DNA of 64,000 nt from Zerene cesonia (GCF_012273895.1 NC_052117.1:3418406-3482405), one strand, 5' to 3'; positions 11,457 to 24,425 are shown, numbered from the stretch's first letter. The notes: generated by a model from the letters alone, not told the origin. Made by a program: numbers and translations.

Positions 11457-14400
11457 TTAAATCTTGTATTTAAAGTTATTTAAGTAGCTTAACAACACAG
11501 GGAAAAATACCATTCCGTGAAGGCAACCTAAAATAACCAAACTGAATAACATTCTAAAGAAGAATATTTCTATAATTTCTGTGTATGAGAAAGCTAAAAC
11601 AATAATGGGAATATTAGTAAAAGTGATTCCCGTAATAATGGTTGCCCCTACTTTTTTGATTGCATCTGCAACCCTTTCATCTGGAGGACGGCTGCTGGTG
11701 GCATAGGCATAGGCGAGATGACTGCAAAACTCAACTGTTATACCAATCGAAACGATCAAATTGATACACGAAACAGCGTTCATCTGTATATTCCACATGT
11801 ACATTATGCCCATCATATCTATAACGACCATTATAACCGTGAATATTGTAGCCAATGTGATAGTAAAGTTGAACCCAGTTACCACTATATTGATTAATAA
11901 AGCTCCTAGCACACAATAAGCAAGAGATGAAAATGTATCCCCCCATGCAGTCAGATATTGTGCATAATACACATAAAATACGGAATATGGAAACACTTCT
12001 ACGTCTAAACCTGTATGACGGTGTATAGCAGCCGTTATATTTTTGCTGACTTCGTAACCATATTTAACTGCAGTTATATAATCATACGACGTTTTTAAAT
12101 TGGTGTGATAGGCCATAAAGTTAGAATCGTGAACAGTCGCGCGGCCTTCTGAATCAAGAACATAATTTACATTTGAATAATAACTAGCTAACCCACCCTT
12201 ATTACATGTTTCTGTTGGTGTGTCTTGCAAGAAGAACGGTATATAGTACTGGAACGCTTCCGTACCTGGTCTTAAACCGTTGGCAAATTCACCTTGGGGA
12301 ATTGTACAAAACTGACATTCGGGCTCACTGGACATGCTTGAACAAAAACCACCATCGGTCGTATTATATTTACAACAAGTGCCTGGTAAGGAAGACCAAT
12401 CAAAAAAGTCATCTATCCAAGAATTTGAAATTCTACCTAAATATGTTATTTCTTTTTGTTGTACGGCTAAAAATATTTGCATTGTTAAAGAATCATCGTT
12501 ACATAACTGACCTCCGCAAACTACATTCTGATGCTCTGGATTTGTAAAATTCAAGCCACTTTTTAAAACGAAAAATACTGGAGGTCCTAAACGCAAGATA
12601 TCGTTAACGGCATCCAGATATTTGTATACATAAGAGTCTGGTGGAACTGCAAGGTTTTGATCTAATCCCACCTCAATACTTGGAATCAAAATAGTACATA
12701 TTGACATAAATGCTAGGAAAACTATAGCAACAATTATTTTAACACGCCAATTTAATAAAAACTTTGCATAGGGCTCCATTAGCTTTTGAGTGACACCTTC
12801 ATGAGCGATCTCTGAATGGAGTGGTTCCTCATCATTTAGTACTTTCTTCTGAACACAGCAAAAAAGATCAAACCTGTTTTGAGCACATCGCTTGAAATCG
12901 AGCGATAAAATAGCAACAACAGTGGTTATTTGGAACACAAACAAAAATGCTAAAGATATAGTTGCAAATAAAGCAAACACTCTAACAGCTGGAAAATTGG
13001 CAATAGTACCTACAGCAAAACATGTCACCTGTGTTATGGAAGACACAAACATGGATGGTCCTTCACTTTGCATCATCTTACCGAATATAAACCGTCGTTT
13101 TTTATCAAAACTCATTCCTTCCTTATAATCACTGTACTTATCAAGATTAGATTGTATGCGATGTATAGAATTGACCATTAAAAAGACATTATCTATTCCT
13201 ATCGATAGAACAAAAAATGGTATTACATTAATAGCCAGCAGACTAATTGTAACTTGCACGAAGCCTAATATACCCATCGCACAATACAATGCGGCTAGAA
13301 CAACTAAAATACTGCCTATAGCTACCGAAATTTTACTATCGAGTAGAAAGGTTGAACATCGCCTTATGTGACCAAGGGCAAAAATAACGTAAATAAACAT
13401 AAGTAAATAACTTATAGCAATAGGCACTATTTCCGCTTCCGATACCCTCTGAATTTCATCTTCAATAGACCTTTCAGCACCGTATGCAACATCAACAAAA
13501 TCCGCTTTCCAATTGCGCTCATAATCCTCCATTAATTTCAAAAATTTTAATTCCCAATCTAAAACAGGTTCTAAGTCGGCTTCAAGTAAATGATTAGTAA
13601 TTGGATAGTTAATAATGAGAGAATCAGCAGCTAAAAAGTTGTCATCTTCGAATCCTCCAAAACTAAGTTCTGGGTCAGCGCCACCACCCCAAGGTTGTAA
13701 GCAACTTGGTGACAGATAATTATTTAAACAATTCTGTACGTTATTCAAATATGTATTGTTATTAATTATCCTGTTAGGTATGTAAGCTGATACGGACATA
13801 GAAACGCAATCTTCTAATTTTTGTTCAGCCCCGGGTTGACGAAGAGGTGCATAGCATACATTTTCTAATTTCACGGTCCCGTCGTCACGCCCAATATTCA
13901 AAATTGCATCCTCTAATTTTATTAATTCTTGTATAGCTTCGACTCTAAAGGCAGGGCCATATGTAACGTTGCCCACTTGAAATGGTTCCAAACCTTTCAT
14001 TGTTAAATAAACTTGAGCAGCTCGATAAAATGGTCCAAATCTTGAATTAAAATAATTAAGTTCATGTCGAGAAACTGAATCAGGATCCGACCATAACTCT
14101 AATGGGTTTGCCGTTAACTTTATATTGATAATACCAAATGTCATTGCAAATACAACCCAAGTCGTAAGCATAATCATAATAATTGGATTAGAAGCGCTAA
14201 ATTCGCCAATTTTTTCGAATACATTTTGAAAAAATTTTGTTAATTTGTTAGTGTTGTCTTTTTCTTCATTGTTTTTTGTATCTCCCGATGATTGTCTTTG
14301 TCGTCTAACTTCTAATAAAGCCAAAATAATAAACACAATGACACTGATTACAAAGAACGTTATACCCACTGAAAAACTAATACAATTCACTGAAAGTACA

Positions 14401-15182
14401 GTGCACATAGACGGAACCTCGATCTCACTTGTTGGACAGTTAGCAGTACAGTCTAAACAACTGCATGGTATATCATCTCCAATAGTTTCATTACATAAGG
14501 GAGCATATATGTTCATAGAGTCTTCTAGAGTATGAGTAATTATAAAATTAACTTGCACGTCCACAAACGGATTATTTGTTGCGTCACCTGTATAGCCGAA
14601 CCAGGCATCTGCATCACAAACAGGTGCATTTCCACACATTAAATTTATCGCGGGCATACCTGATTGAGGCACCATGACTTCAGAGCAAGATTTGTGGCTA
14701 TTGATCATAAAGTCATGATGAAGTCTATAGTTTATTTCTTCAACATAAGTAATATTGTCCGGAGAAACATTTGTAGTAACATTCACAAATCTAGCCTGAT
14801 CTGGTGAGCAATTCATTTCACAAATTTGCCGTACGAAGTTCCTCCAGCAAACCGGACAGCGGGCGAGCACACCCTCACCCATGTTTAAGCTTTCAGAAAA
14901 TCTGAATACTTGGACTGGGTCACAACAAGTCATCACTTGATTGTCTGGGAGTCTGTTACCATTTTCATCGTATAAAAGATGAGGACATCTTCGCTCAATT
15001 TGCTCTCGCAATTCATGTCTCTCTTGGGGTGAAAGATTGTCAAAAATTGGTTTAGGTTCTTCATCTACTGGACATGGTTTCAAGCGTCCACCGATAACAG
15101 CGCAGTCACCTCGAGTTGAACATCTTGCATATACACTACTCCACATACACACAATTACCAGAAATAATAAAGTTCCCTTCAT
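11457..15182 (-). CDS. NPC1b: Niemann-Pick C1 protein, NPC1b-like sterol transporter, single exon
   Basis: A single uninterrupted frame of 1241 codons encodes a full-length NPC1 family protein. It starts with a signal peptide (about residues 1-19). A cysteine-rich N-terminal sterol-binding domain follows (about 20-260), then the first membrane helix (about 274-293), and a lumenal loop. The sterol-sensing domain lies at about 585-750 and includes IPFFVLSIGIDNVFLMVNS. A second lumenal, cysteine-rich loop follows (LAVPPDSYVYKYL onward), then the C-terminal patched-type helices. The protein ends in YLNNFKYKI, with no dileucine lysosome-sorting tail of the NPC1a kind. That suggests the gut-expressed NPC1b class, which takes up dietary sterol at the midgut membrane; insects cannot make sterols. 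The NPC1a/NPC1b choice is inference from the tail and the intron-free structure. The frame is intact, so this is not a decayed retrocopy. Confidence 0.9.
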   Translation of the reverse strand: MKGTLLFLVIVCMWSSVYARCSTRGDCAVIGGRLKPCPVDEEPKPIFDNLSPQERHELREQIERRCPHLLYDENGNRLPDNQVMTCCDPVQVFRFSESLNMGEGVLARCPVCWRNFVRQICEMNCSPDQARFVNVTTNVSPDNITYVEEINYRLHHDFMINSHKSCSEVMVPQSGMPAINLMCGNAPVCDADAWFGYTGDATNNPFVDVQVNFIITHTLEDSMNIYAPLCNETIGDDIPCSCLDCTANCPTSEIEVPSMCTVLSVNCISFSVGITFFVISVIVFIILALLEVRRQRQSSGDTKNNEEKDNTNKLTKFFQNVFEKIGEFSASNPIIMIMLTTWVVFAMTFGIINIKLTANPLELWSDPDSVSRHELNYFNSRFGPFYRAAQVYLTMKGLEPFQVGNVTYGPAFRVEAIQELIKLEDAILNIGRDDGTVKLENVCYAPLRQPGAEQKLEDCVSMSVSAYIPNRIINNNTYLNNVQNCLNNYLSPSCLQPWGGGADPELSFGGFEDDNFLAADSLIINYPITNHLLEADLEPVLDWELKFLKLMEDYERNWKADFVDVAYGAERSIEDEIQRVSEAEIVPIAISYLLMFIYVIFALGHIRRCSTFLLDSKISVAIGSILVVLAALYCAMGILGFVQVTISLLAINVIPFFVLSIGIDNVFLMVNSIHRIQSNLDKYSDYKEGMSFDKKRRFIFGKMMQSEGPSMFVSSITQVTCFAVGTIANFPAVRVFALFATISLAFLFVFQITTVVAILSLDFKRCAQNRFDLFCCVQKKVLNDEEPLHSEIAHEGVTQKLMEPYAKFLLNWRVKIIVAIVFLAFMSICTILIPSIEVGLDQNLAVPPDSYVYKYLDAVNDILRLGPPVFFVLKSGLNFTNPEHQNVVCGGQLCNDDSLTMQIFLAVQQKEITYLGRISNSWIDDFFDWSSLPGTCCKYNTTDGGFCSSMSSEPECQFCTIPQGEFANGLRPGTEAFQYYIPFFLQDTPTETCNKGGLASYYSNVNYVLDSEGRATVHDSNFMAYHTNLKTSYDYITAVKYGYEVSKNITAAIHRHTGLDVEVFPYSVFYVYYAQYLTAWGDTFSSLAYCVLGALLINIVVTGFNFTITLATIFTVIMVVIDMMGIMYMWNIQMNAVSCINLIVSIGITVEFCSHLAYAYATSSRPPDERVADAIKKVGATIITGITFTNIPIIVLAFSYTEIIEIFFFRMLFSLVILGCLHGMVFFPVLLSYLNNFKYKI

Positions 15183-16915
15183 TTTAATCGTTTCACTTAT
15201 AATTTAATTCAGTTTATTAAGTGGAGTCCCCACGAGTGGGACGTGTGGTTGTCCACGGTGTTAGCTGCCACACTAATTTTTAATTACGGTCCTTGAATTG
15301 ATCTGTGCAGTCAATCGATAAGATATCATTTAAAAACGCAGGTGTGAGATATTAGTGTTTTATCACAATCAATGTAGCAGATATCATTAACTCATATGCA
15401 TAATAATTTTAACACAATATTTTTTTTATAAATATCCTGATAACATTTTGAATGTGATAATCCTTATTAATTTTAAACGAACAAGGGAAACAAATCACAT
15501 GATTTGTTGAAGTTACTAGGTACTTTCTTTTAATGTCTATAACACTCAAACACTTTGATAAAACCCAACCCACAATTACTCAAATAGGATTTTTTGAATA
15601 TATTTCTTATACTTATTATTGTCATAAACTGCAAACTGAATTAGTTACGTGCATAACTAAAGATATACCGAGACTGACTTATAGAGAGGAAATTGGTATG
15701 AATGATTGTAATAACACAAAAATCCTAATGTCTGTCTGTCGAATATTAATAGTTAAAATGTAATAAAAAATAAAATGATACACACAAGCTGAAAGTTGCG
15801 AAAATTTAAAAATCACCATAAAATTAAAAAAATCTACAACAAATTCAGTTAAGAAACGTACTTTATTTTTAGTAGATAGGTACTTATAAACGTGAAATGG
15901 TAAATAGACATCATAACGGATTTTAAAAGAAGTTTATTTATTGCGTAATTTATTCCGACGCCTCAAATATTATAGTGTTATTCTTAATGTAATGATTTAA
16001 TTTTTATTACGACAGTATTTAGGTATATCCTTAATATTTATAACTATAAAGTTTTGCTCTTGATGTATTCCTGCGCGATAGATCTAGTGAGATACACTTG
16101 TAGTGTATAAGCATTTTATCGCTCATTACGAAAGTAATTTAAATTTAAATGAAAGAGATTATCACAACAAGAATAGTTGTAGTCGCTGTACGGGACGTTT
16201 TCAATTAATATTTTTTTAAATGAATTGACGTGAAGAAGATTTATATTGCGTTAAAAGTGTGGCTTACCATAGCGGATGTACAAGAAGGTCATACAATTAC
16301 AATTTCACAGATGAGGCCACATGCTACACTAAACGAGAAAAGGTAAATCTAAAAATCTTCTAGATAAAATCAATTCTCTGCGATAGGTACATCGATCGGC
16401 ATATATTACAGTCGTATAAATGTCGTAATTTTGAAAAGATAACGATTGTCACTGTATTTTGCCATTTATTCGAAAGTTATTTCTTGGACTTTCTAGTAGG
16501 ATGGCATGGCAGCATGATTAATCCCTCATTTAGCACGTGTTTTGGTGACGAGTCACGTGTTCACAGATGGATTGCATTGGAATCGCCGGCGAGGGAATTG
16601 ATGTTCGAATGCGAGTAAAAGATACAGGCTTTAGGGGCTATAATTAGATTTACGGAGAGCTGCTAATTACGATACAAAGTGTGAATGTCGTAATACAGAA
16701 AAAATGTAGTTTGCTTTTATCCAAATAATAATGGGAATTTTTATAGAGATGATTGAACTTTCTCATCCCGGCTTGTGTGAATCATTTTTTTGATAAAATA
16801 ATCATATATTAACGTTATTGAATTGTACCTACATAGATAAAAGATGAAGACATTGATGTCAGGAAATCATATAATAAAAAAAGAACGTCTGGTTAGTTAC
16901 GCCCATACAGTATTT
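15183..16915. other. Upstream region of NPC1b, no gene seen
   Basis: The 5' flank of NPC1b holds a small palindrome CCCACGAGTGGG (about 15229-15240) and GATA-type words such as CGATAAGATATC (about 15317-15328), which would fit midgut GATA control but are short enough to be chance. No coding exon was recognised further up. Confidence 0.4.
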
Positions 16916-17060
16916 CTTTATTTATAATACTTTAATGTACAAAACAGAAAGTAAAGTTTATACAAAATAATGCCACAATGATATTTCGTACAAAAGGCGC
17001 CCTTATTGCTAGACAGCAATCTCTGCCAGGCAACCCTGTATAGTGAAATATAGTAATATC
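16916..17060 (-). mobile_element. Non-LTR retrotransposon 3' tail
   Basis: Read on the - strand, the block contains GGTTGCCTGGCAGAGATTGC and then ATAAGGGCGCC. This is the same 3' tail seen on the + strand at 47392-47556 (GGTTGTCTGGAAGAGATCGC). This conserved motif is common at the 3' ends of lepidopteran LINEs. Only the tail is left. Confidence 0.6.
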
Positions 17061-20000
17061 AAAAATAAATAAAAAATATGGAATCGTCTTGAGTGGAACC
17101 CTCTCCCGGTTAAAATATTCAAGCATGATGAATTACAGTGCCCTCTTGTGCAACATGCTATCGAACATTTTGTCGTTGTATACGACATCTATTATGTAAT
17201 AGCAGTACTACTTCCGAAGATTTGTAGAGCTACTACTTTATTATACCTATTCACCAACAGATGGCAGCACGATGCTAAGTCATTCATAATTTCATGATGA
17301 AAATATTGGCAGAAGGAAATATCTGTTCATAAAATGTATAAAATATATTAATATACGATTTTGATTGATGACTGCTTCTATAATTTCATCCAATTATTGT
17401 TCTGAACATTGAGTTTACATGATAACCGGCATTAATCCTGATATTATGCAAAACATCCATATTTCCGGAATCTCCACATAGAAATGATTACAAGTGGAAT
17501 GTAATCAATAAATTTTGACCTCCATATCCTTCGATTAAGTAAATAAATAAACATGACTGTGAACTCTAACAGCCACTGCCAAAATTCATGGCCGGTAGAC
17601 GGGATAAACAAAATTTGAGTCCCGTGCCAAGTTTCAGTTACAGCACGTAAGCTTTGACGTCACAGGTTACTATTTTAATAGCATTATTTTACATATACGT
17701 ATATTGATTAACTCGTATGTGACATACGTGAAGATAATAATCAAAGCGCTTTGATAATGCTGTTTCCATTATGGCGTGGAAATTAATTTTCCTTGTTCAA
17801 CTCGTTTGAAAAGCGTGAGGTAGGTAAGTAATATGTGCATTGCCTGTCTAATAATAGATCGTTCTGCATAATGGAGCTGGTATTATTTATCTACGCGTAT
17901 TATTAACATTTGTAGGGCTTGTGCACGTTGTGTCCATAGATAGGTTATGTAGATGTAATGTAGTCTGTAATTATGTGATAAAAATTGTTTAAAGCCACGT
18001 CGCGGTCGATGTATGGAAATAAATGCATGCACGTCAGACTGAAATTCCTGGGGTATGGATAAATTTAAAGCGACAAGCCGGCGCCGGGCCTCCTTATACA
18101 ATGTCACGAAAGTTTTTTCAACCTTTTCGACAATCTGTACAACGGGTTAGATAAGTGTCGAAAAAATTTCAATATAAAAGCGACAATTTTGTCACATATC
18201 AATTAACTTATAAATTGTGGTGTAATAGATTCATGAAATGTGCAATACTAATCGCGGAAAATACTAATATATAGGAAAATACCTCAATTACATTAACTAA
18301 TACGTTTCTGTATGGCTCTACTTGGGTCGTGTTTCGAAAAGCACGTACTGAACACAATGGAAAATCCCATTGTGACTGCACACTACTCACTTAAATTTAA
18401 AACAATGCGTGTGCAGGTTTAAACTACTAAAGAAATAAAATTTACCTACTTAGTATATGGTCACTGAAAACAAACGAATTATTATAATTTCTATTTACAA
18501 TACGAGAATCCATCAAATATAGTTTTGTATAGAGATATAGCTGTAGAATATAATTTAAAGAAATTTATCTGGGCAACTTTAAAATGACAAATCAGTCGCA
18601 AAGCGAGTGTTTATAAACATTACTGAAAATATTTATTCAATCCTTTCTTGGCTGTGCTTCATGAACAATTCGTCACACAATTTTATCAATTGAGCCTCAA
18701 TTGAAAATTTGACGTAACAGAATGTTTGTCCCAGTAGAGCACTTATATACCCAATTAAATGTTAGCTCTAAATAATAAGGCTCTAAACATCCCGGTAAAG
18801 TTTCTAAAAAAAAAATAAAATGAAAGTAAATGGCATTTCTAATTTAGAAAAGTTTGTATATTTATAATATAGATTCTACATATATAAGATAGATAAAGAA
18901 AATTAAAAATGATAATGTTATAATCCTCACTATCTCCATAAATAATAGTCATTCGTACTTTATAAATTAAATCATAACCGCACAGTCATTTCGTTTCGTG
19001 TACTTATGCTAGAAAACCATTTTCATACGAAAAAAATCGGAGTTTTTTTAATCAATTACAAACAATTATTGCAATTGTTTATTTATATTCTACATTATCT
19101 CCATTATCAGTCGTTAACCTTACGAACACGTGCTCGTAGTATAGTATTTTGTTGGATTTGAAGCTGTAGCTCTGCATCAAGAAAACAAAATTTACTTCAT
19201 TCAAGCTCTAGAGAAAGACAGCTAACAAAAATCATTTGCCTGACGACTGAGAAGTATACATAGCTGAGAGCTATTCGTAAAATAGAACAATAACTTGCCG
19301 CGCGTGAAAGAGATAGCTTAATTTAAAATCACGTTGTGCGAGGAGTGTGCACTAGCTAGGTCAGAGCGCCTGCGTCGATTATCCAAGAAAGAGAAAGAAA
19401 TACGTGCCGAGCAACGTGTCTGAACGGTTAAAAAGATGGTTACATGCTTTAGGATGGAAATTTCCACTACCGACAATGAAACATGAACACGTGGGATGTG
19501 AAATTTTTGTCGATAAATTAAATTTTATATTGTATTTTTATACATTTTAATTGAAACATTTTAATAATTAGTATTAACCATATTAAATTGATCATAAAAC
19601 ATACAGCAGTATATCTGCTCTTGAAAAAAGAGCGTGCATGTTAATATTTTTGCAATTATGGTAATGACATAATACATGCATATTTTGCCATGCTACAATA
19701 TGCACGTATACGAGTAACAAAAAATATGAGTTTATAATATGATAAATATTGTTTCCATATTTTTCTTTTTATCCATATAACAGATTTAACCTTGAAAAAT
19801 ATATGAAATACTTCGTATTGAATTGAAAACCGATATGATATAATTTGTGATAGTTGGATGAAAATCAACTTAGTATAACAAAATACAATGTTAAAGGTAA
19901 TGATAACATTGATTTGTAAGTTAATGCTTCTAAGAATTGATCCTCCAGAAAAGAAACAGTATTGATTTATTCATTCCCAAACATAAATCCGTATTTCATA

Positions 20001-23000
20001 CACTATCACTTCTTGAAGTGGATAACGTATAAAATACTCAACAAATATTCATAAAATAAATCATCCCCATCTAGAATACTTAAAAACACACAAAAATAAA
20101 ACTAGACAATCGATATCGACACTAGAATGACCTCGCGAGCGCATCACTACCGACAGGCAGCACAGGCAGTGTGTCGCTCCGTGGTTCGCACAGCCGTCTC
20201 AAGCAGCCGTGAAACTTGCATAATTGCTTTAACGGTCAAACTCATCTAGCCCCTTTGCGCATATACACATAACAGAATATAAATAGAATAAAGATAACAA
20301 GAAGAAAACAAATGTACTAGATATTATTTATAAATAAAATATAAATACTGATGTTGCAAGAAAACATTCGTTTTATCGCTTCCATCCAAAAATATAAAAA
20401 TGTGGTAATTTGTATTGCTTATAATTTTAATACATCTATCCATAATGACTACCACGAAGAGTACCTACCTATAATTAAAATTATCACTTGCTTATAAAAT
20501 TATTGAAATTTTTATGCTGTTAACTTAATTGCGCTTTTATCTTTATTGCACTTATATGTATAAAAATACCATATTCAGTTATTAGAAATATCGACTGCGA
20601 AAACAATCATCATAAATTTCCTTTATAAATCCGATAGCGCTATTTTTTTAATAATAACAATGTATAGGTTCCAGAAGGTAAATCATAGGGGCAACATTTT
20701 AGATATAGGTCAGTACATAGTATAATGAAGAGTTATTGTTTAAATAAGGCATAATAAAGCAATGTGACGTAAGTACATATGCGACATCACAGATTATAAT
20801 TAATGTCGACGTCAAGATAGACCGTATGATGTGATTACATTACTCATGTATATATATCAATTTCAAAAAGTTCAATTCCACCTAATTTTTATTTTTTAAA
20901 TATTTCTATATTTATTTAATATAAAGGATGGATACATAAACCTAATGATACAGGATTGACAGCTAGATATTATTTTCAAACTCTAAAAGGTTTATGTAAT
21001 TTTCCATAGATTATAAAATGAAGCTCAATTTTTTTTTTGTGCCAACCCGATTTTGATTAATTTTACAGATAAATATTTCCTTGTTTCATTAATGTGATTA
21101 TATCCAATCATTTAATACAATTTTAAAATAGTTGCTTCTTTATATAATAAAATAAAATTAAAGAGTTTTAAGGTTCAAATCTATCTGAAACTAATTGCTC
21201 TAAAATATTAAGTTTCACGATTAAACGTTTATTTTCCTCATAGCAAATTTAATGTCAACTGTTTCTGGTCCGTGGCAGCGTTAGTCGTTACATAAATAAA
21301 ATCACATAAATAAATGGATTGTAGGGTTATATTAATTAGAAGATACATTGTATAACACATATCGTACAAATCTTCGCTGTTGGCGCATTTGTTCTCACGC
21401 GCAATCGCAAATGATATAAGTTCGTTGACACACGCTTTCTATTTCGTGGCTTCGTCTGCTCTGTGCTCCGGCTGATGCCTGAGTAATCTTCATTTAGTAC
21501 TGAACATTTCTATTATTTTTTGTTTATATAGTTATATTTAATAGAAAAGATGGTTCGTATCCTCGTGATATATTTTTCTAATTATTTAAAAAAAAATCCA
21601 TTTTATATTAGGCTTGTATAAATAACTTATCTAAGTTGTTTGCCAGCTGAATTTTTTAACCTAAATGGTTGAAGTTTTTGATAATTTTAATACAAACACT
21701 TAGGACCTTGAGCAAGGACACATTCTTAACAAAATAATTAAACTCCAAAGGCGTGAAAAGCAGGATAGAAATGCAATAAGTTTATAATAAATTAAAGTAA
21801 ATAATAATAAGCTTTCTTTGTGTACGTAAATAACTCAATTAAAGGATAAAACATATAAAACTACTAATATAAAAAATAATAAGGCCTTGACTACACAGAT
21901 TATAATTTAAAGGATTGAATAAACTGAATCTGAAATCATGTGCAAAAAAACTTAGAAGAGCGCCAAAATCTCTAAGCACGTGGCGAACAAGGTCGAATCC
22001 AATAATTTTCGACGATCCTTCACACATAGCATTATTATAACTGAATGTTATATTGTATCCTTCTCATTTCTTTACGAAGTGAAAGGGACAGAAAATTTTT
22101 CTGTTATGCAGCAAAATAGACAGCTTTACACACCTGTACTTTTAATAGTGATTCAAAATGTACTCTATGCCTATAGCTATTGAATACTTTTTCTAATAAC
22201 AAAGACATTCCTTAGAGTAAGGGGTTATGTAAATTGTCTGCTTTGTGTCTGAACCATATTATCAACGCCTCGACAAACTTCAAATGCAGTAATTGAACAT
22301 TTTATTTGATACATACCAGCAAAAGTAAGAATTCAATTTAATAAAATTCTCTTCGCATTGAAGCATCTAATATTAATATTCTTTTTTATTACTGTCCTAC
22401 TTTTTTTCAAATGAAATTCCAGTGACCAACGAAAATCTATTGGGAAATGTCATTAAGAAGAAAAATAAAGCCGAGGTCAGGTTTTAAATTCCCACATAGC
22501 ACATGATTAATAATAATTTAACAATAAATTATATCGTATGGCCAAACTCGAGAGTAAATAAATATAAACTGTAACATACGATAATGAAATACCAACAACA
22601 TGTAAAACAATAGATCGTGCGCTATAATTTTGACAATATTCCAAAGAACTTAAATGAAACGCATATTGGCAGCAAGGCCGTTATCATACCTCTGAAGCGT
22701 GTTAAAGTACTTCTTATAAATCGATAAAGTGTCTTCGAATTAAACTTGTAACAAAAGATTTGACTATTACCTCAAAAGCAAGCATTATATCTTTTACTAA
22801 CATAAAGCTACATAGCATATATTGAGTTAATGGTTGCTTGTGTTATTATATATTGTATTTGTATTTGTGTGTTTTTGTGTATTGAACACAGAATACAGAT
22901 ACAAACGTAAAGATTATATTGTACTACTAGTTTTGGATTGGGATATTTTTGACATTTGATACAGATATAGTTTCTAGTTTGAAGTAACACAAAGGCTATA

Positions 23001-23017
23001 TTTTAGCCGCGTACCAA
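17061..23017. other. About 6 kb gene-free region
   Basis: No supported gene. Several GC-richer patches stand out (19090-19440, 20120-20230, 21375-21490), each 100-350 bases with no long frame. A perfect CRE word TGACGTCA is at 17655-17662. The patches may be regulatory or transcription-start regions of a distant gene. I see no splice-supported coding exon in them. Confidence 0.4.
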
Positions 23018-23205
23018 GTGAGTTAAGCCGCTGGTTCTAGTTAATCACTACATAGTATTAAACAAAGTCGCTTTCTCTGTCCCTTGGTCTCTATGTTTAA
23101 ATATTTAAAACTGCGCAACGGATTTTGATGGTGTTGTGTATGGTGCTGATGGGATGTATAACATCTATTAAATTACTCCAAATTTACCGTGTGCTGCATC
23201 GCAAT
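23018..23205 (+). mobile_element. Helitron-like fragment, 'CACTACATAGTAT' family
   Basis: Contains ATCACTACATAGTATTAAAC, AAAGTCGCTTTCT, a 'GCGCAACGGATTTTGATGG' segment and 'ATTAAATTACTCC'. These words recur in the same order at 46559-46736. A separate older 3' end (GCCGCTGGTTCTAG) abuts its left side at about 23022-23035. Confidence 0.55.
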
Positions 23206-23789
23206 GTAAATAATAATAATACACATTTTTATTGGATTGAGATCTAAACACAAATATTAATGTAATTATGTAATCTCTAATATGCTCAATGTTCTATTGA
23301 TCTGTTGTGTGTATTTAATTCAAATAAATAAATTATCAAATACATTTTGTTTTAAGCCCCTTTGATAAAGCCCTACGTACATGTAAGTGAAAGTAGAAAG
23401 ATAAATTTTCATCATCACTTCACTAAAAGACGTGTCAAAGAACGTGTGTTAGATTAGAAGATAATATCTACGTGTTAAATAAAAGAAGAAAACGGAGCGT
23501 TTCAGTCTGAGGGTATTTTGATGTCCATGTTCAATTTGATTCTATTTATAACACATTTATACACTTTCAGTTTCGTTTTTATTAATTTTAAAAATTATTA
23601 ATGTAATTAATGCATTATTCGGGCAGCATGCTTATTTTCAGATTTTAAATATTTATTAGGTTTTGTATTGACCTATTACAATTTTATACATTTTTTTTTA
23701 TCTGTAATCGATGTACCTGGCTTAAACTTGATTTCTTTCATAATGTATTACGACATAAATGTTGAAAAAAATTTTTAAATTAAATTGAA

Positions 23790-23960
23790 CTTTTTAAATA
23801 GCTATATCTAAAAGAAAGTTGGTGGACGTATGGTTGTTTATTAGTCATGCTGAAACAGCTCCGTATGAAATATAAAGATATAGTCTGGATAAGGACATAG
23901 GCATAGGAATTTTTTTATCCAAATAAGTACTACGCGAGTTAAGCCGCGGGATCCAGCTAG
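23790..23960 (+). mobile_element. Helitron-like 3' end
   Basis: A degenerate element that ends GCGAGTTAAGCCGCGG followed by GATCCAGCTAG, which is the GC hairpin plus CTAG terminus expected for a Helitron 3' end. The left boundary is approximate. Confidence 0.5.
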
Positions 23961-24012
23961 TAATCTAAGAACAGATAGGTTGGTAGTCGAAAAACAATAT
24001 AATTCCCTTCGG

Positions 24013-24347
24013 ATTACCTAGAGGCTTGTTCTCATTTTAATATAAATTCTTTGGAAGATAGAAGGAATCTTATAGACATGTTGCTATTACATGATTTCAT
24101 AAATAATAAATTCGACTTTCCAGCAGCGCTTCCTAACATTCAGTTTTGTGTACCCACACAAAGAACTCGCCACACACCCCTTTTCCATATACCGGTTGTA
24201 TCAACTAATTATATTAAAAACACGCCATTTCTGAGACTTCCCAATGTATACAATAAAAAATTCTCATCTGTTGATATTTTCCACTTATCACGCTCTAAAT
24301 TCAAAATTGCGATCCTTGACTTGATTAATTTAGGAAATAAACAATAA
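24013..24347 (+). pseudogene. C-terminal fragment of a non-LTR retrotransposon reverse transcriptase protein
   Basis: An open stretch of about 110 codons resembles the C-terminal end of jockey/CR1-like ORF2 proteins: SLEDRRNLIDMLLLHDFINN, then a 'RHTPLFHIPVVSTNYIKN' region, then LYN-like 'VYNKKF' and 'VDIFHLSRSKFK'. The catalytic polymerase and endonuclease domains are missing, so this is a 5'-truncated copy. A CA-rich microsatellite follows directly. Codons upstream of the first ATG (24051) continue the same similarity, so that ATG is not a real start. Confidence 0.75.
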
Positions 24348-24354
24348 TTTCACT

Positions 24355-24425
24355 GACTTTTACACATACACAAACACACACACACATACACAGACACACA
24401 CACACACACACACATACACACACAA
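24355..24425 (+). repeat. CA-rich microsatellite
   Basis: An imperfect run of CA dinucleotides with interspersed 'cata' and 'caga' units. It lies just after the retrotransposon fragment. Confidence 0.9.

Noticed and set aside
12206..12547. Open frames antisense to NPC1b (12206-12547, 12892-13128, 14245-14535)
   Set aside because: They are shadows of the conserved sense frame and show no domain or splice context of their own.
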